Shown here: one piece after another, positions 1 to 7,773 of the stretch
Numbering within the stretch: the first letter of the stretch is position 1
Layout of the letters: the number at the start of each line of letters is the position of its first letter
DNA from: Thermincola carboxydiphila
GTDB lineage: Bacteria; Bacillota; Thermincolia; Thermincolales; UBA2595
Direction: 5' to 3'
Length of the DNA stretch: 64,000 nucleotides
Assembly: GCA_016841325.1 (NCBI GenBank)
Contig: JAENZJ010000005.1
Span: forward strand, 36,624-100,623
The notes under the pieces: model-generated
Database searches by the model: none
Told to the model about the DNA's origin: nothing
What the model saw: the letters and a program-made list of their open reading frames with translations, nothing else
Translations under genes and position numbers: made by a program

Positions 1-39
1 ATTGCTGGCACTTTTTATGAACCTGCTCAGAACTCATAA
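1..39 (+). CDS. 3' end of an upstream gene (partial)
   Basis: Twelve sense codons in frame 1 (ending EPAQNS) run from the window edge to a TAA at 37-39. The following gene has its own AGGGAGG site and starts 18 bases later, so this is probably the last part of the first gene of the same operon. Genes for DUF2304 proteins commonly follow a family 2 glycosyltransferase gene, so that is a possible identity, but nothing in these twelve residues proves it. Confidence 0.45.
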   Translation: MAGTFYEPAQNS

Positions 40-57
40 GAGGGAGGTTTAAGGCAG

Positions 58-450
58 ATGATTAACATATTTATGTTTTCCGCCCTGTTCAGCCTGGGTT
101 TTCTGGTGATTGTACTTGAGCTTGTCCGCAGTAAGAGGCTTAAGGAGCAGTATTCCCTGTTGTGGCTGTTCATCAGCGGAATAATGTTGATTCTGACACT
201 GTGGCGGGGCCTGATAGAAAAAATTGCTGAACGGCTGGGGGTTTATTATGCACCATCACTTTTGTTTATTGTGGGAATTCTGTTCTCTTTTGCCCTGATA
301 CTTCATTATTCTGTAATCATATCCAGGCTGCATACCCAGAATGTCCGGCTGGCCCAGGAAATCGGGGTACTTAACAAGAAGGTGGAAGACCTTTATGAAA
401 CCTTCAACAGGGGGGAAGAGATTGAAAACAATCGTTTTGATTCTCCTTAA
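58..450 (+). CDS. DUF2304 family membrane protein
   Basis: A 130-residue protein with three predicted membrane segments (about residues 3-21, 31-49 and 66-88), a basic loop after the first (RSKRLKEQY) and a C-terminal cytoplasmic coiled coil. Size, topology and the loop match the DUF2304 family, small proteins usually encoded beside glycosyltransferases and lipid-carrier flippase-like proteins of envelope glycan assembly. The ATG follows an AGGGAGG site. The 3' end overlaps the next gene by 29 bases, so the two are probably translationally coupled. The biochemical role of the family is not established. Confidence 0.8.
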   Translation: MINIFMFSALFSLGFLVIVLELVRSKRLKEQYSLLWLFISGIMLILTLWRGLIEKIAERLGVYYAPSLLFIVGILFSFALILHYSVIISRLHTQNVRLAQEIGVLNKKVEDLYETFNRGEEIENNRFDSP

Positions 451-961
451 TGTTATCCTGCTCACTTCCGGGCAGTTACTCTGGAAAATGGGTCTGACAA
501 GAGAAGGAGGCATCTCACTGGACAACATGCTTCGGGTTGCCCTGTCTCCGTTTATCCTTGCAGGTCTGGCCCTGTATGTGGTGGCAACGGTTATCTGGTT
601 TATCGTCCTTTCAAGGGCTGAGCTAAGTTATGCTTATCCCTTGCAGAGCATGGCTTATATTATCGGGGTAGTAGCCGCCTGGCTGTTATTCAATGAAACT
701 GTGCCGGTGATTCGCTGGGTGGGAGTATTTGTGATAATTGTAGGAGTGGTACTGGTTTCTTACAGTAAACCACAGGAAGGCACCCGGGTATCGGGAGCTG
801 CTCCAAAAGCCTATAAGGCAGAAGTCATGGTTAACGGGACCGGCACAGAGAGGGTACAGGCAGGGCGCTTTTCTGAGGTACCGGCAGACACCGGTGATTA
901 TGGTACAGAGGATTATAGTACAGATGATTTTGGTATCAAAAATAAAGGAGAAAACAAATGA
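422..961 (+). CDS. SMR/EamA-type small membrane transporter
   Basis: A 179-residue protein with four hydrophobic helices in the first 110 residues, resembling the EmrE/ArnE-ArnF small transporter group: the first helix carries an SGQLLWKMG stretch and the third follows YAYPLQSMAYIIG. Such proteins move drugs or lipid-linked sugars across the membrane; beside DUF2304, a role in flipping a lipid-linked sugar is the likelier reading (inference). The start is taken as TTG 422 because GGGGGAAG sits just upstream and the longer frame would put a hydrophilic leader before helix 1. The roughly 65-residue C-terminal tail is hydrophilic, rich in Gly, Asp and Thr, and of unknown use. Confidence 0.7.
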   Translation: MKTIVLILLNVILLTSGQLLWKMGLTREGGISLDNMLRVALSPFILAGLALYVVATVIWFIVLSRAELSYAYPLQSMAYIIGVVAAWLLFNETVPVIRWVGVFVIIVGVVLVSYSKPQEGTRVSGAAPKAYKAEVMVNGTGTERVQAGRFSEVPADTGDYGTEDYSTDDFGIKNKGENK

Positions 962-1314
962 CGGAATCGGTGATTCTGTTTATTATCCTGGCAATTATCT
1001 GGGTTTTGATAATTTTTAACCGCAAATTGAAGAGACAGATAGAGAAAAATGCCCGAAGCATAAATATCACAAGGGAGTATATCGGATGGGGGACTGCTCC
1101 CTGCCAATGCGGGACCCCGAGAAGCAAGTGGCAGGCCCTTGCCATGCTGCGCCCGGAGAATACTGTTTTATTGAAGTGTCCTTTATGCGGCCGGCTTTGG
1201 GAGGAGCAGATGAGTGTCTATGGGAATAAATGGCGGCAGGTTGATTCCGGTTATGCTAAAGAGCAGTATCAATACGGGCAGGAGGCTGACTCCGGCAGCC
1301 GGCTGGAGTTATAG
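958..1314 (+). CDS. Membrane-anchored zinc-ribbon-like protein
   Basis: A 118-residue protein starting at an ATGA overlap with the preceding gene, so it belongs to the same operon. One N-terminal membrane segment (about residues 4-21) is followed by a basic linker and a four-cysteine pattern, CQC near residue 49 and CPLCGRLW near 78, that could bind zinc. I do not recognise the family. The position suggests an accessory to the DUF2304/SMR envelope operon. The C-terminus is polar and rich in Gln, Tyr and Gly. Confidence 0.55.
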   Translation: MTESVILFIILAIIWVLIIFNRKLKRQIEKNARSINITREYIGWGTAPCQCGTPRSKWQALAMLRPENTVLLKCPLCGRLWEEQMSVYGNKWRQVDSGYAKEQYQYGQEADSGSRLEL

Positions 1315-1425
1315 GCGGCACAGGATGTGGAGCATTACATAACGGATCGCCGTCCGGGCCACGAATATTTTCCGGGAATGCGGTATATCATAGATTAAAA
1401 TATAACAGGAGATGGAGGAATTTTT

Positions 1426-1599
1426 ATGAATACTGACACCGGGAATGTTACCGGAAATTTCGCCAACAATGACGCCGGCAATGAACGGCAAACTTACAAC
1501 AGGTCCTATTTCTACAGGCTCAATCAGGAATTAAGCGGACAGGCAGAGATTGAACCTTACCAGGCAGATACCGCAATGGAAAGGCCACATACCTCATAA
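1426..1599 (+). CDS. Small EPYQA-motif protein
   Basis: A 57-codon reading frame with a strong GATGGAGG site seven bases before its ATG. The product is very polar (Asn, Asp, Thr, Gln rich), has no membrane segment, and carries IEPYQADTAM near its C-terminus. A small protein encoded on the other strand at 5516-5725 carries LEPYQATEY and TPYEADE, so the two appear to share a short motif. No function is recognised; length and composition are compatible with a small structural or spore-associated protein, but that is only a guess. The MBL gene starts 14 bases after its stop. Confidence 0.5.
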   Translation: MNTDTGNVTGNFANNDAGNERQTYNRSYFYRLNQELSGQAEIEPYQADTAMERPHTS

Positions 1600-1613
1600 A
1601 AGGCGGTGAATCT

Positions 1614-2453
1614 ATGCCCTACAGAATGGCCCCTGATATCTACATTTATCAGAGCTCCATTTGGCAGACCAACAGTGTGGTTATATTAAACCAGACAGCA
1701 AACATTGTTATTGATCCCTGCTATTTCCCTGCTGAGGTCAGGGTAATCGCTGATTTTTTCAACAGAAAACGCAGTTTTAACAGGTACGTAATTTTTACCC
1801 ATTCAGATTTTGACCACATAGTCGGTTACCAGTATTTTAAGAACACTAAACTTGTGGCCCATGATGAATTTGCCTTTTGTGACCGCGATTCTCAGCTAGT
1901 CCAGCTAAGGGAAATTGACCAGACCTACTACGTACACCGCACAATCCCCTTTGTTTTTCCTGAACCTGAGATTACGTTCCGGAATGACTGCCGGATTCCC
2001 TTAAAGGAAGATGAATTGGTGCTTTTTCATGCTCCCGGTCATACCGGAGACTGTATTTTCATCATCAGCCCGGCCCGGGGCGTCATGTTTGCCGGGGACT
2101 ATCTGTCTAACCTGGAATTTCCCTTTGTAAATTTCAGTACAGCAGCATATAAGAGGACCCTGGACCTTGCCGAAAAGCTGGTCAGGGACTACAACATCAC
2201 CAGTATTGTTCCCGGACACGGAGACATTGCTGTCGGGAAGGATGAGATTACCGGGCGGCTTGAAAATGACCGGGAATACCTGCTGGTCCTGACTGAGTGG
2301 GCCCAGGACCTGTTTGTACAGGGACTGCAGGCCAGAGAGATTGCTGAAGTGCTTGCCGGTTTAAAATACAGAAACCGCCCCATCGAAGGGGCTATGCTTA
2401 AAATGCACATGGAAAACATTAAACTTGTTATTTCAGAGCTGCAGACTTTTTAA
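1614..2453 (+). CDS. MBL-fold metallo-hydrolase
   Basis: A 279-residue metallo-beta-lactamase-fold protein. The signature metal loop is THSDFDH (His63, Asp65, Asp67, His68), an HxDxDH variant with Asp in place of the usual second His. APGHTGDC, the Asp-containing strand FAGDYLSN and VPGHGD supply the further ligands. The C-terminal 70 residues are helical. The family hydrolyses diverse substrates (lactones, thioesters, phosphodiesters) and the substrate cannot be inferred here. The ATG is preceded by AGGCGGTGA. It may be co-transcribed with the small gene just upstream. Confidence 0.8.
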   Translation: MPYRMAPDIYIYQSSIWQTNSVVILNQTANIVIDPCYFPAEVRVIADFFNRKRSFNRYVIFTHSDFDHIVGYQYFKNTKLVAHDEFAFCDRDSQLVQLREIDQTYYVHRTIPFVFPEPEITFRNDCRIPLKEDELVLFHAPGHTGDCIFIISPARGVMFAGDYLSNLEFPFVNFSTAAYKRTLDLAEKLVRDYNITSIVPGHGDIAVGKDEITGRLENDREYLLVLTEWAQDLFVQGLQAREIAEVLAGLKYRNRPIEGAMLKMHMENIKLVISELQTF

Positions 2454-2523
2454 ACATTTCATCAATAGTTTTTAACATTCACTAATAATGATGCTTTTTT
2501 ATATAATATCATGGGTGAATGTT

Positions 2524-3510
2524 ATGGCTGCTATAACAAAGAAAAAGCAAAGAGCAAATGCCGTCTTTGAGGGCGGCGGAGTTAAAGGGATTGGTATAGC
2601 AGGGGCTTTGTCGGTTGCCAGTGAGTATTACAGCTGGATGTATGTGGCCGGTACTTCTGCCGGGGCTATAGTGGCATCGCTGGTTGCTGCAGGGTACACT
2701 GCGGAGGAAATCAGGGATCTGATTTTCAGTATCGATTACCGCCGGTTTGAGGATAATGACATGGTGGGCAAACTGCCGTTGTTTGGACCGGCCTGGAACC
2801 TGAAGACCAATCTCGGGTTGTATAAAGGTGATTACATCGAAAATTGGATCAGGGAGGCTCTCAGGGCCAAAGGGGTTGAAAATTTCGGCGACCTCGTGGT
2901 TGTGAACAGGTCTAAGGATTTTCCGGGGCGATACCGCCTCCGGGTCATTGCTTCTGACATATCGACAGGCCAGATGCTGGTGCTCCCCCAGGATATTTCA
3001 CGTTATGGCATGGACCCTGATAAACTTCAAGTTGCCAGGGCAGTAAGGATGAGCATTAGTATTCCCTTTTTCTTTGAGCCGGTTGTGGTTACATATAAAG
3101 GAGAAGATGGCGGGGAGATTAAAAGTTACATTGTGGACGGGGGGCTTTTAAGCAATTTTCCTGTTTGGCTTTTTGACAGGGGTACCGGGGCCAGGGGTAT
3201 TCCAACTATCGGTTTCAAGCTCACAGGGCCTAATGAAGAGAGGCGTCATGATATTGACGGGCCAATTTCAATGCTGAAGGCCCTTTTTAGTACAATGCTG
3301 GAAGCCCATGACAACAGGTTTGTTGAGGAAAAGAACTTCCAGCGCACTATAGCCATCCCGACCCTGGGAATCAGGGCAACAGATTTCAGTATTTCCGAGG
3401 AGCGTATCCGGTCATTGTATGAATCCGGTGCGGCGGCAGCCCGGGAATTTTTTAAAGACTGGAATTATCGCTTATTTTTGTTAAAATACGGTAACCGTCT
3501 GGGGATTTAG
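2524..3510 (+). CDS. Patatin-like phospholipase
   Basis: A 328-residue patatin-fold serine acyl hydrolase. The oxyanion-hole loop EGGGVKG (residues 16-22), nucleophile elbow GTSAG (Ser45) and catalytic DGG (in YIVDGGLLSNFP) are all present, giving an intact Ser-Asp dyad. It is expected to release fatty acids from membrane phospholipids or lysophospholipids. There is no signal peptide, so it is cytoplasmic or peripheral. The start is set at ATG 2524, preceded by GGTG; an upstream ATG at 2488 lacks a ribosome binding site and would add a hydrophobic dozen residues. The gene stands alone between the MBL gene and a convergent membrane gene. Confidence 0.88.
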   Translation: MAAITKKKQRANAVFEGGGVKGIGIAGALSVASEYYSWMYVAGTSAGAIVASLVAAGYTAEEIRDLIFSIDYRRFEDNDMVGKLPLFGPAWNLKTNLGLYKGDYIENWIREALRAKGVENFGDLVVVNRSKDFPGRYRLRVIASDISTGQMLVLPQDISRYGMDPDKLQVARAVRMSISIPFFFEPVVVTYKGEDGGEIKSYIVDGGLLSNFPVWLFDRGTGARGIPTIGFKLTGPNEERRHDIDGPISMLKALFSTMLEAHDNRFVEEKNFQRTIAIPTLGIRATDFSISEERIRSLYESGAAAAREFFKDWNYRLFLLKYGNRLGI

Positions 3511-3547
3511 GAACCTTCTGCCTCCGGAGACTCACCGGCAGTCAGGG

Positions 3548-4018
3548 TTATTCTTCATCCTGACTGATGATACGGGAAGGGAACCGGCCCCACCGGACCA
3601 CAAAATAGGCCATGGATACGGTATAAACTATATTTGTTGTAAACATCAGCAGATTTGTCAGGGCATGTTCCTGCAGAACCGGTACTATATTAAAAGCCCT
3701 GTCCAGCAGACCTGAGCCAAGGACCCACACGAGGCCGGTAAAACCGAGGGCCTTTAACAGCCAGTAGTCTTTTCCGGTAATTGAAATGAAGTACACAAAA
3801 ACTACTGCAAAAAATCCGCCCATCACCAGATCGGCAAGTAATCCGACAATATATCCGGCAGTAGTGTTCAGGGCGTTTTCATTAAGAAAAAAATTACCGG
3901 CCATTAAAAGGTGGTTGGTCTTGGCCAGACCTGTCAGATAAAATATATACCCCAAAGCTGTTTGTAGGATACTTCCTATCAGCCCGCCGAATATAGCTGT
4001 CACGATCCTGTCTGACAT
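3548..4018 (-). CDS. Small multi-pass membrane protein
   Basis: A 156-residue protein with four probable membrane segments (about residues 5-27, 50-80, 88-106 and 123-142), preceded on the minus strand by an AAGGAGGT site. I do not recognise a named family. Overall topology (gly-rich first helix, then a pair of central helices, then VYTVSMAYFVV) resembles the 183-residue protein at 22658-23209, and the two may be distant paralogues. It is convergent with the patatin gene and divergent from the thioesterase gene. Confidence 0.65.
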   Translation of the reverse strand: MSDRIVTAIFGGLIGSILQTALGYIFYLTGLAKTNHLLMAGNFFLNENALNTTAGYIVGLLADLVMGGFFAVVFVYFISITGKDYWLLKALGFTGLVWVLGSGLLDRAFNIVPVLQEHALTNLLMFTTNIVYTVSMAYFVVRWGRFPSRIISQDEE

Positions 4019-4225
4019 AATCAGACCTCCTTATCAGTTATGTGTGATTTAAGATATAAATTCCCTTATAAAAGGGTTTTTATCCGGAAATTATATCATG
4101 GACAAACTATGCCGGAACAATTTTGGGCTCCGCATGATTTGGGAAATAAGGATATCATATGGGCGCCCCTTATAATTGAGCGTATAATTATGTGGGGAAA
4201 CCGGAGAAAGGAGCAGGGTATTTCA

Positions 4226-4672
4226 GTGAATAAAATAGCACCAAAGGAAAGGCATACACTGGTGAATGAGATACAAATCAGGGTCAGATATGAAGAAACC
4301 GACAGAATGGGTTATGTTTATCACGGCAAATATTTTACCTGGTTTGAAGTGGGGCGGACAGAGCTGTTCAGGTCCATGGGACTCCCCTATACCCTGTTTG
4401 AGGAGAGGGGAATAATGCTCCCCGTTACCCGGGCAGAGAGCAGGTACAGGGTTCCGGCAGGCTATGATGACCTGATAACTATACAGACAACTGTAACCCG
4501 GTTAACTCCGGCCAGGATAAATTTTGAATACAGCTTATATGCCCAGGATGGCAGGGTCATCGCAGAGGGTAATACGGGACATGCCTTTGTGGACAGCAGC
4601 GGTCGGCCGGTAAACTTGGCAAAAAGGGACCCGGAACTTTGGCAGAGGATAACCTGTCAGATTACCACATGA
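4226..4672 (+). CDS. YbgC/FadM-type acyl-CoA thioesterase
   Basis: A hot-dog-fold thioesterase of about 148 residues. IQIRVRYEETDRMGYVYHG contains the family Y(A/E)ETDxMG pattern with the catalytic Asp, and WFEVGRTELFRSMG follows as in YbgC. Such enzymes hydrolyse acyl-CoA or acyl-ACP thioesters in the cytoplasm. The frame is open upstream to 4040 but the family begins near VNEIQIRVRY. I use GTG 4226 behind AAAGGAG; GTG 4262 behind GGAAAGG is equally consistent and would start exactly at the family N-terminus. The DUF1189 gene starts 13 bases downstream. Confidence 0.85.
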   Translation: MNKIAPKERHTLVNEIQIRVRYEETDRMGYVYHGKYFTWFEVGRTELFRSMGLPYTLFEERGIMLPVTRAESRYRVPAGYDDLITIQTTVTRLTPARINFEYSLYAQDGRVIAEGNTGHAFVDSSGRPVNLAKRDPELWQRITCQITT

Positions 4673-4685
4673 AAGGGGACTACAG

Positions 4686-5483
4686 ATGGGATTTTTCAGA
4701 CAGCTCAGGGACAGTTTTACAGCTTTTGAAGCTTACCGGGAATTTGCTTTTCAGAAAAAGGGAAAGACCTTTAAATATTTTATCCTCCTGTTTACACTGA
4801 CATTTTTGGTTAGCGGTATCAGGTTCGTTTTTGACTTTAATGAGGGTGCGGCCGGGATCAGGGAAACCGTGGAACAACATGTCCCTGAGTTCATGCTGGC
4901 AGGAGGAGAACTCACTGTCCGGGGTGAACAGCCCATCATATTGGGCGATGACGGCTATACCGTTATGATAATTGATACCACCGGACAGACCCGTGAATCG
5001 GTACTGGACAGTTATGCCGAAGGAGTCCTGATTTTGAAGGACCGGCTGGTTACCAAACAGAACTACCAGCAGAGAGAAATCATGTTCTCGGATTTCAAAG
5101 AAATTTCTTTTGACAAGCAGGACCTGATTGGTTTGCTGCCTATGCTCAAATGGCTGCTGGCAGTGATTGCTGTTTTGGGTTACATCCTTAAGTTGGTATG
5201 GGTCCTGATAACAGTACTGATTCTGGCCTTAATCGGAATGATCATCAGCAGTAATATCAAGTCAGGCCTGAAGTTTGAGAACCTATGGAATATGGCGGTA
5301 TATGCCTTCACCCTGCCGTGGTTGATTGAGATGCTCAAAAATCTGGCTTACCCGGCACTACCTCTATTTTGGGCGATTAAATGGGGCCTCGCAGTATACA
5401 TTTTGTACAGGGGTATTCAGGCAGTCGGGCCTCCTGTGCCTAATGAGGAGCCTCCGGATTCATCAGGGGACATAGTAATATAA
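4686..5483 (+). CDS. DUF1189 family membrane protein
   Basis: A 265-residue protein. The N-terminus (FFRQLRDSFTAFEAYREF) followed by a first membrane helix (about residues 31-48), a 100-residue soluble domain, and a cluster of C-terminal membrane helices (about 154-185, 200-222, 230-247) match the DUF1189 family, which resembles the Mal-type permease-associated membrane proteins of Firmicutes. Function is not established. It is probably co-transcribed with the thioesterase gene and is followed by a short convergent hairpin. Confidence 0.82.
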   Translation: MGFFRQLRDSFTAFEAYREFAFQKKGKTFKYFILLFTLTFLVSGIRFVFDFNEGAAGIRETVEQHVPEFMLAGGELTVRGEQPIILGDDGYTVMIIDTTGQTRESVLDSYAEGVLILKDRLVTKQNYQQREIMFSDFKEISFDKQDLIGLLPMLKWLLAVIAVLGYILKLVWVLITVLILALIGMIISSNIKSGLKFENLWNMAVYAFTLPWLIEMLKNLAYPALPLFWAIKWGLAVYILYRGIQAVGPPVPNEEPPDSSGDIVI

Positions 5484-5491
5484 CAGGAAAG

Positions 5492-5511
5492 GAGGCAGGT
5501 TAGCCTGCCTC
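5492..5511. terminator. Hairpin between convergent genes
   Basis: GAGGCAGG and CCTGCCTC pair around a TTAG loop (8 bp), then TTGATTATT. It lies between the DUF1189 stop and the stop of the convergent small gene and probably ends transcription from both sides, although the T-tract is weak. Confidence 0.55.
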
Positions 5512-5515
5512 TTGA

Positions 5516-5725
5516 TTATTCCCTGATATTGCCTTTTTCGCCCAAATCTTCATCAGCTTCATAAGGTGTCACCCTGTCCCCGGCAGAGGTATATTCTGTT
5601 GCCTGATAGGGTTCCAGGATATCTCCTGCATTTGCGGTGATTTTCCCCCGGGTTGCCTTTTTGCTGACTTCCTCAGTTATTTCTCTATATTGTTTTTCCT
5701 GTTCTAATCCCTTTTCCTTCTCCAA
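5516..5725 (-). CDS. Small EPYQA-motif protein (internal repeat)
   Basis: A 69-residue, strongly charged protein with no membrane segment. It starts at a TTG preceded by GGGGGT on the minus strand. The middle holds LEPYQATEY and then TPYEADED, two copies of an (E/T)PY(Q/E)A(T/D) motif about 15 residues apart; a third related copy is in the small protein at 1426-1599. The N-terminal half (many Lys and Glu) is likely helical. I do not recognise the family. Confidence 0.55.
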   Translation of the reverse strand: MEKEKGLEQEKQYREITEEVSKKATRGKITANAGDILEPYQATEYTSAGDRVTPYEADEDLGEKGNIRE

Positions 5726-5816
5726 TGTGATTACCCCCTGTTTAATCTCTTAATAAGTGTAAACACCGCTTCCCTAATAGTGTACCCCTGAATGAATTTA
5801 CTATGTACAGGGGAAA

Positions 5817-5846
5817 TTGACAGGGTTACCACTGAGATGATAACAT
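5817..5846 (+). promoter_or_regulatory. Sigma-A-type promoter for the reductase operon
   Basis: TTGACA (5817-5822), an 18-base spacer and TAACAT (5841-5846). The site lies 33 bases before the start codon of the aldo/keto reductase and is the best promoter match in this gap. It could also drive the NapH-like and HMA genes downstream. Confidence 0.55.
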
Positions 5847-5878
5847 TAAAAGAACACTAAAGGGTGGTGATCAGGTTG

Positions 5879-6889
5879 ATGCAGATGCGAAGGCTGGGGA
5901 AAACAGGTTTACAGGTTTCTGCAATAGGTTTTGGCGGGATTCCGATTCAGAGAGTGACCTCCTCCCAGGCTGCAAAAGTTGTGGAGGCTGCAGTATCCGG
6001 TGGGATCAATTTTATTGATACTGCCAGGGCATATACCGACAGTGAAACCAAACTGGGGGGCATTATCGGAAAGTTCAGGAATAAGCTGGTTATAGCTTCG
6101 AAGTCCATGGCCAGAACCAGAGAAGATATGGCGCGGGACATTGACTTAAGCCTGCGGGAAATGAAGACAGACTACATAGACTTATATCAGCTACATAATG
6201 TAAAGGATGAAGGAAGCCTGGAAAAGGTGATGGCTCCGGGAGGCGCTCTGGAAGCCCTACAGGATGCGCGGGACAGAGGGAAGGTCCGTTTTATAGGTGT
6301 CACCGGGCATATAGCTGACATCCTTGTAAAGGTAATCAGAACAGGGCTTTTTGATACCGTACAGGTTCCCTTTAACCCGGTGGAAACAGTTGCCCTTAAT
6401 GAATTGCTGCCACTGGCCCGGGAACTGGATATGGGGATAATTGCCATGAAGCCGTTTGCGGGAGGTGCCTTCAGGAACAAGGCTGCCTGCCTGAAGTTCA
6501 TTCTTGAAAGCGGATTTACAACTGCGATTCCCGGAATGGACGAAGTGTCTCAGGTTACTGAAAACATTGCTGCAGGTGGGGCTGGTGCTTTTTTAACAGA
6601 TGAGGAAAAAAGACTCCTGGCAGATGAAACCGACCTGCTGGGCCGGAAATTCTGCCGCAGGTGTGAGTATTGCCAGCCGTGCCCCAGGGGAATCGATATC
6701 CCGACGATTTTTCTTCTGGAAGGATACTCGACCCGTTACGGACTGCAGAAGTGGGCTGTGGAACGATATCAGCCGCTGTCTGCCAAGATATCGGATTGTA
6801 TTGAATGTGGGGAGTGTGAGGAAAAGTGTCCTTACAGCCTGCCCATTAGGGAAATGCTGAAGGAAGCCGGACAACACCTGGAAGAATAG
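5879..6889 (+). CDS. Aldo/keto reductase fused to a 2[4Fe-4S] ferredoxin domain
   Basis: A 336-residue protein. Residues 1 to about 250 form an aldo/keto reductase barrel: LGKTGLQVSAIGFGGIP at the start, FIDTARAYTDSE with the Asp and Tyr of the active site, and TDYIDLYQLHN. The C-terminal part has CRRCEYCQPCPRG and CIECGECEEKCPY, two clusters typical of the ferredoxin-type AKRs of anaerobes. It probably couples substrate reduction to ferredoxin-level electrons in the cytoplasm; the substrate is unknown. ATG 5879 is chosen because GGGTGGTGATC precedes it; GTG 5864 is possible. The NapH-like gene follows after 19 bases. Confidence 0.88.
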   Translation: MQMRRLGKTGLQVSAIGFGGIPIQRVTSSQAAKVVEAAVSGGINFIDTARAYTDSETKLGGIIGKFRNKLVIASKSMARTREDMARDIDLSLREMKTDYIDLYQLHNVKDEGSLEKVMAPGGALEALQDARDRGKVRFIGVTGHIADILVKVIRTGLFDTVQVPFNPVETVALNELLPLARELDMGIIAMKPFAGGAFRNKAACLKFILESGFTTAIPGMDEVSQVTENIAAGGAGAFLTDEEKRLLADETDLLGRKFCRRCEYCQPCPRGIDIPTIFLLEGYSTRYGLQKWAVERYQPLSAKISDCIECGECEEKCPYSLPIREMLKEAGQHLEE

Positions 6890-6908
6890 GAAGGAAGAGG
6901 GTATTGAA

Positions 6909-7670
6909 ATGCTAGGACCGGTAAAACGGAAATCACCGGTAATGTCAACCCGATTGGCTTTCCTGCTGTTTTTCACTATGTTCTACTGGGGGATCCATTT
7001 CATTACAGGAAAGACCAATCTTCAGTTAAGCCAGGTTGTCTTTGACATCTTTGCGGGTGTATTTACCGGGGCCATAGTCCATGTTGCCATAGCCAAATTT
7101 TTCGGTCCTCTGCTGTTCGGTCGCGGTTTTTGCGGCTGGGTTTGCTGGAATGCCTCCCTTTTTGAACTGCTCCCTGTCAGGGCTGCAAAAAGGAACATTC
7201 CCGAGAAGTACTTTATGTATAAGTATGTAATACTTATAATGACACTGGCGGTTCCCGGGGCCCTTATTGCTGCGGGTTACGGTTTCCGGAGCCCGGAAGC
7301 CCAGTTTAAGTGGCTGTTGACAGAAAATGCTCTGATATATTTGACTGGAGTAGGTCTGGCGTTCTTATTGGGGGACCACAGGGCGTTTTGTAAGTACTTA
7401 TGCCCTGCAGGGGCATTAATGACCCTCACTTCTCCCAGAAGTGTCCTGAAGATAGAAAAAAACCACCTTACCTGCAACAGGTGCGGCAGGTGTGAAGAGG
7501 CCTGCCCCATGGATGTTCCTATTATGTCTTATATAACAGCAGGTCAGCGGGTATCACACCCTGAATGTATTCTGTGTACCGAGTGTATCCAAAACTGCCC
7601 CAAAAACTGCCTGACAGTCGGAATTGGAAAAAAGTCAGATACCACTCCGGAATTTGGCAAGTCTTTTTAA
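6909..7670 (+). CDS. NapH/CcoG-like membrane-bound polyferredoxin
   Basis: A 253-residue protein with four membrane segments in the first 160 residues, the FGRGFCGWVCW motif characteristic of NapH/NosR/RdxA-type proteins, a second membrane-proximal CKYLCPAGA, and a C-terminal 2[4Fe-4S] domain (CNRCGRCEEACPMD; CILCTECIQNCPK). Such proteins pass electrons between the quinone pool or a membrane partner and soluble redox proteins. The ATG follows GGAAGAGG. It is in one operon with the ferredoxin-fused reductase, so the two probably exchange electrons (inference). Confidence 0.85.
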   Translation: MLGPVKRKSPVMSTRLAFLLFFTMFYWGIHFITGKTNLQLSQVVFDIFAGVFTGAIVHVAIAKFFGPLLFGRGFCGWVCWNASLFELLPVRAAKRNIPEKYFMYKYVILIMTLAVPGALIAAGYGFRSPEAQFKWLLTENALIYLTGVGLAFLLGDHRAFCKYLCPAGALMTLTSPRSVLKIEKNHLTCNRCGRCEEACPMDVPIMSYITAGQRVSHPECILCTECIQNCPKNCLTVGIGKKSDTTPEFGKSF

Positions 7671-7773
7671 AACGGAACTTTGGTTGCGGCTGTGAGCCGT
7701 GCTGTGGTATGGTATAAAAATTTGGGGGAATAATAATTCAAAGCAATCGATTTGAAGGTGGTGACAGGAGACA

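Noticed and set aside
4040..4225. N-terminal extension of the thioesterase
   Set aside because: The frame is open but has no ribosome binding site and no similarity to the family; the family begins near residue VNEIQIRVRY.
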